This document shows positions 14,158-16,683 of a DNA stretch of 16,683 bases, one piece after another. Below the pieces are notes generated by a model, which saw only the letters and a program-made list of their open reading frames with translations, made no database searches and was not told the origin of the DNA. The stretch covers positions 1 to 16,683 of the forward strand of contig JAAZZY010000029.1 of the NCBI GenBank assembly GCA_014239035.1. Direction: 5' to 3'. Position 1 is the first letter of the stretch; every line of letters starts with the position of its first letter. Source of the DNA: Chlamydiia bacterium (GTDB lineage: Bacteria > Chlamydiota > Chlamydiia > Chlamydiales > JAAZZY01). The position numbers were made by a program, and so were the translations under genes.

Positions 14158-15151
14158 AGCCATAGGCTGCAGACTCTGCTTTTTCACAGTCAATGGGCAT
14201 GGGGTGCAATTTTGCAAATTTTACAAGGTCAGCAAATTTTAAAAATTCTTCTAAGTGAGCTTTCATTTCAGTTTTGAATATCGGTTTTTCTAAAACCTCA
14301 ATTAAAAACTCTTGAGTGGTCTGCTCTGGGGCATTAACTTGAAAGCGCCTCTCGATATATAGGCGAACAATTTGCGTGAGCTGAACATAAAATTTTTCAA
14401 AAAAACCCTTTTGAATTAGCATCTGCTTTTTCAAGATACGAAGCTCCTCTAGTGCTAGTTCTTTTGGGTCTCTTTCTTTAGTAAAAGCCTGACCGAACTT
14501 TGTCTTTTTTTGTATCCACCTTAGAAGGTTATATCCAACTAGCAGAAGTATAGAGCAGATTAGAAGTGCCTTCCATGTTTTTTTTAAGGAAGCGTTATGG
14601 AGTTTCATCGAAGCTCTACTAAGCCCCTCCTTAGATTGCTCTATTAAATTTCTTTGGTTTAGAGCATTCATTTCAATGGGCCGTCTTAGATCTAGGGCAA
14701 CAGGATCTTTAGCAAGGAGCTTCTCTTGAGGATCTTCTAAATAGGGAAGGATGTGACACGATATAAGTGGTGGGTGCAAAGAGACAAACTTATTTGGATC
14801 TGTCATAGATACCAGATGTAAGGTGGGCAAATTTAAGTTTAAATTTCCAGAGCGCTGAGGATCAAATTGAAGCTTAATTAAAACTTCTTTTTGTCCATGA
14901 GACAAACCTTCTGCTTCTTTTTTTTCCTTGTGCCAAGAAAATTCACTCTGATCATATTCATAGGCTACTGTTTTAAGCTCATATTCTTTTGGAAAGCTCA
15001 CCTTAAGCTCTACATCACCTGCCTCATTAAGATATAAACTCTCAGATGCTTTAGTTATTTGCGCTGAAAATCTTTCTGAATCAGAGTCGCTGTAATAGCT
15101 CTGAGCTGCCAAAAAAGCAGGGACCAAGAGTAAAAATAAGAGGGCCTTCAT
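14108..15151 (-). CDS. BatD/DUF4381-like membrane protein of the MoxR-DUF58 cluster
   Basis: A 347-residue protein with a signal peptide (1-16, KALLFLLLVPAFLAA|Q) and an extracytoplasmic beta-rich region (about 28-140, strands such as LNEAGDVELKVSF and GQKEVLIKLQFDPQRSGNLNLNLP). One membrane helix lies at 194-211, and a cytoplasmic helical domain at about 225-330 contains 'FYVQLTQIVRLYIERRFQVNAPEQTTQEFL'. That last block is characteristic of the C-terminal part of DUF4381/BatD-type proteins, which accompany MoxR ATPases and VWA proteins. These clusters are linked to envelope stress and protein complex maturation; the molecular job is not firmly known. A ribosome site GGAAGG lies 7 bases before the ATG. 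The start overlaps the DUF58 stop (ATGA). Its last 50 bases overlap the convergent gsp operon gene, and no terminator is visible after its stop. Confidence 0.82.
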   Translation of the reverse strand: MKALLFLLLVPAFLAAQSYYSDSDSERFSAQITKASESLYLNEAGDVELKVSFPKEYELKTVAYEYDQSEFSWHKEKKEAEGLSHGQKEVLIKLQFDPQRSGNLNLNLPTLHLVSMTDPNKFVSLHPPLISCHILPYLEDPQEKLLAKDPVALDLRRPIEMNALNQRNLIEQSKEGLSRASMKLHNASLKKTWKALLICSILLLVGYNLLRWIQKKTKFGQAFTKERDPKELALEELRILKKQMLIQKGFFEKFYVQLTQIVRLYIERRFQVNAPEQTTQEFLIEVLEKPIFKTEMKAHLEEFLKFADLVKFAKLHPMPIDCEKAESAAYGFIESPGNEPSDENDDA

Positions 15152-16023
15152 CTCAAAACCTTCCTTTTATCAAAAAACTCTCGCACTGCGTGCATATAAG
15201 TTTGACTTGTTTGCACATTGATTAACCCGTCAGTGTGCGTCTCAAAGAGCTTTTTAAGCTCCTCTGCTCCTTTTTTGTTTCGAGAAGCTAATTTTTCTCT
15301 CACCTTCTTTTTAGAGGTATCCACAACAAGTGTTCTGCCGCACTCTAAATCTTTGAGCTGAAGTAGGCCCATTTTTGGCAGCTTAAGCTCGTGCGGGTCT
15401 CGCACACTTACACCAATAAGATCATGCTTTTTACCCATTATGGAAAGCTCATCTTTAAAAGGAGGTGACAAAAAATCAGAGATTAGAAAAACAACGCTTT
15501 TTCTTTTTTGAATCTTACCTAAAAAAGTAAGGGCCTTAGCGATATCTGTTTTCTTACCAGAAGGCTTGAACACTAAGAGCTCTCGAATGACTCTCATCGC
15601 GTGCTTAAGGCCTTTTTGTGGGGGCAAATATTTTTCTATGTGATCTGAAAATAAAATGAGCCCTACTTTGTCATTGTTGTTGATCGCTGAAAAAGAAAAG
15701 AGAGCTCCAAGCTCGGCGATGAGCTCCGCCTTCTGTTTGCCTGTAGTACCAAACAGGGAGGATGCTGAGACATCTATGAGCAACATCACAGTCAGCTCTC
15801 TCTCCTCTCTAAAATTTTTAACAAAAGGATATTGCATGCGCGCTGTTACATTCCAATCTATGCTGCGCACTTCATCTCCAGGCTGATACTCACGCACATC
15901 TTCAAACTCCATTCCGCGCCCTTTAAATGCTGAGTGATAGGCCCCAGCAAGCACATCCTGAACATATTTATTTGTGCGGATCTGTATCCTTTTAATATTT
16001 TTAAAAATTTCTTTCGAAAGCAT
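15148..16023 (-). CDS. DUF58 protein with von Willebrand A-like domain
   Basis: A 291-residue cytoplasmic protein of the DUF58 family, the usual partner of MoxR AAA+ ATPases. Residues 33-62 carry the family signature (KGRGMEFEDVREYQPGDEVR, then SIDWNVTAR). A VWA-like fold follows, with the metal-site motif DVSAS at 84-88 (DxSxS), a Thr at the 'GKKTDIAKAL' site and 'VFLISDF' as the later Asp-bearing strand. The protein therefore probably binds a divalent metal ion. Length is typical (about 290-310). The ATG shares one base with the moxR stop (TAATG), so translation should be coupled; no separate ribosome site is visible. The TGA stop overlaps the ATG of the next gene (ATGA). The family is thought to act as substrate adaptor for MoxR; this is established as association rather than mechanism. 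Confidence 0.94.
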   Translation of the reverse strand: MLSKEIFKNIKRIQIRTNKYVQDVLAGAYHSAFKGRGMEFEDVREYQPGDEVRSIDWNVTARMQYPFVKNFREERELTVMLLIDVSASSLFGTTGKQKAELIAELGALFSFSAINNNDKVGLILFSDHIEKYLPPQKGLKHAMRVIRELLVFKPSGKKTDIAKALTFLGKIQKRKSVVFLISDFLSPPFKDELSIMGKKHDLIGVSVRDPHELKLPKMGLLQLKDLECGRTLVVDTSKKKVREKLASRNKKGAEELKKLFETHTDGLINVQTSQTYMHAVREFFDKRKVLR

Positions 16024-16683
16024 TAAGGCACTAATAGGGTTTCAAAAATGCGATTAATAATATCATCTGTAGTGAGCTCTTGAGCCTCTCCTTCATATGA
16101 GAGACGAATGCGATGGCGAAGCACATCATGGCCAATACTTTTAACATCATGGGGCGTAACAAAACCACGTCCTGCTAAAAAGGCGTGGGCTTTAGAGGCA
16201 AGCGTTAAGGCTATACTCGCTCTAGGTGATGCGCCAAACTCAATGAGCCCCTCTATTCCTACTCCATATTCTTCAGGGTTGCGTGAGGCAAAGACCACAT
16301 CTAAGATATAGTCTGTGACCTTGTCGTCGACATAAATATCGTCGAGGATCTTTTGGGCTTTGACAATTTCTTCAAGCTCCACCACTTTTTTAACTTGTGG
16401 TTTGTGCGAGAGGAGCGCCATTCGGCGAATAATTTCTTTTTCTTCACTTTTATCGGGGTATCCCACAATAACTTTAAGCATAAAGCGATCTGTTTGAGCC
16501 TCTGGAAGAGGATACGTTCCTTCTTGCTCAATGGGGTTTTGAGTAGCGAGCACTAAGAAAGGCTCAGGCGCCATAAAAGTGGCTCCTTGAATAGTCGCTT
16601 GTTTTTCAGCCATAATCTCTAAAAGAGCAGACTGAACTTTAGCTGGAGCGCGGTTAATCTCATCTCCTAAAACAAAATGGGTA
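16023..16683 (-). CDS. moxR: MoxR-family AAA+ ATPase, C-terminal part (cut by window edge)
   Basis: This is the 3' part (219 codons plus stop) of a MoxR ATPase; the gene continues past position 16683, so the N-terminus and Walker A are missing from view. The frame is open to the window edge, and the first visible residues THFVLGDEINRAPAKVQSA hold the Walker B motif (hhhhDE) and the typical 'NRAP-K-QSALLE' block. After it come sensor 1 in 'FLVLATQNPIEQEGTYPLPEAQTDRF' and the arginine finger 'DRF'. Sensor 2 is GASPRAS, in the helical lid. MoxR proteins are chaperone-like ATPases that mature metalloenzymes or envelope complexes with DUF58/VWA partners. An internal ATG at 16613 should not be taken as the start because conserved core sequence lies upstream of it in frame. 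It is the first gene visible of the cluster and overlaps the next by one base. Confidence 0.95.
   Translation of the reverse strand, partial: THFVLGDEINRAPAKVQSALLEIMAEKQATIQGATFMAPEPFLVLATQNPIEQEGTYPLPEAQTDRFMLKVIVGYPDKSEEKEIIRRMALLSHKPQVKKVVELEEIVKAQKILDDIYVDDKVTDYILDVVFASRNPEEYGVGIEGLIEFGASPRASIALTLASKAHAFLAGRGFVTPHDVKSIGHDVLRHRIRLSYEGEAQELTTDDIINRIFETLLVP

Noticed and set aside
16023..16613. Reading moxR as a complete 196-residue gene starting at the ATG at 16613
   Set aside because: The frame is open upstream to the window edge and encodes the conserved Walker B region, so the gene is simply cut by the window.

Overview
The window is about 16.7 kb of AT-rich DNA carrying densely packed bacterial genes. 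The best guess is a member of the Chlamydiae, probably an amoeba-associated 'environmental' lineage such as Parachlamydia, Simkania or Rhabdochlamydia relatives. This rests on the gspD-E-F-G gene order, the gene style (short gaps, start/stop overlaps, low GC) and a cysteine-containing outer-membrane-type protein. No rRNA or other strict marker is present, so the assignment is inference. No mobile element, tRNA, rRNA or CRISPR array was seen.

Positions 1-1812 (minus strand) hold two envelope-related genes of unknown function. The first is a secreted, probable beta-barrel protein (44-916) that ends in a strong intrinsic terminator (1-32). Its upstream region contains a possible 16-codon leader ORF (963-1013) with a perfect Shine-Dalgarno sequence, followed directly by a hairpin. 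The second is a single-pass membrane protein with a helical C-terminal domain (1132-1812). Positions 1915-4477 (plus strand) encode ParB and, 10 bases later, a PhoR-like membrane sensor histidine kinase with no response regulator nearby.

Positions 4548-14157 form a long plus-strand type II secretion / type IV-pilus-like operon. In order it has secretin (GspD), assembly ATPase (GspE), inner-membrane platform (GspF), major pseudopilin (GspG), two minor pseudopilins (GspH- and GspI-like), an OPT-family oligopeptide transporter, another pseudopilin (GspJ-like) and a terminal N-anchored protein that may stand in the GspK place. Neighbouring genes overlap or nearly touch throughout, which indicates cotranscription and translational coupling. 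GspE would power assembly on the GspF platform of a short pseudopilus made from GspG and capped by the minor pseudopilins, which pushes substrates through the GspD channel. GspC, GspL, GspM and the prepilin peptidase are not in the window. The OPT transporter is the foreign body in this operon.

Positions 14108-16683 (minus strand, converging on the gsp operon) hold a MoxR-type AAA+ ATPase (cut by the window edge), a DUF58 protein with a von Willebrand A-like MIDAS motif, and a BatD/DUF4381-like membrane protein. This is the well-known MoxR-DUF58 chaperone-like module. Its last gene overlaps the last gene of the gsp operon tail to tail by 50 bases.
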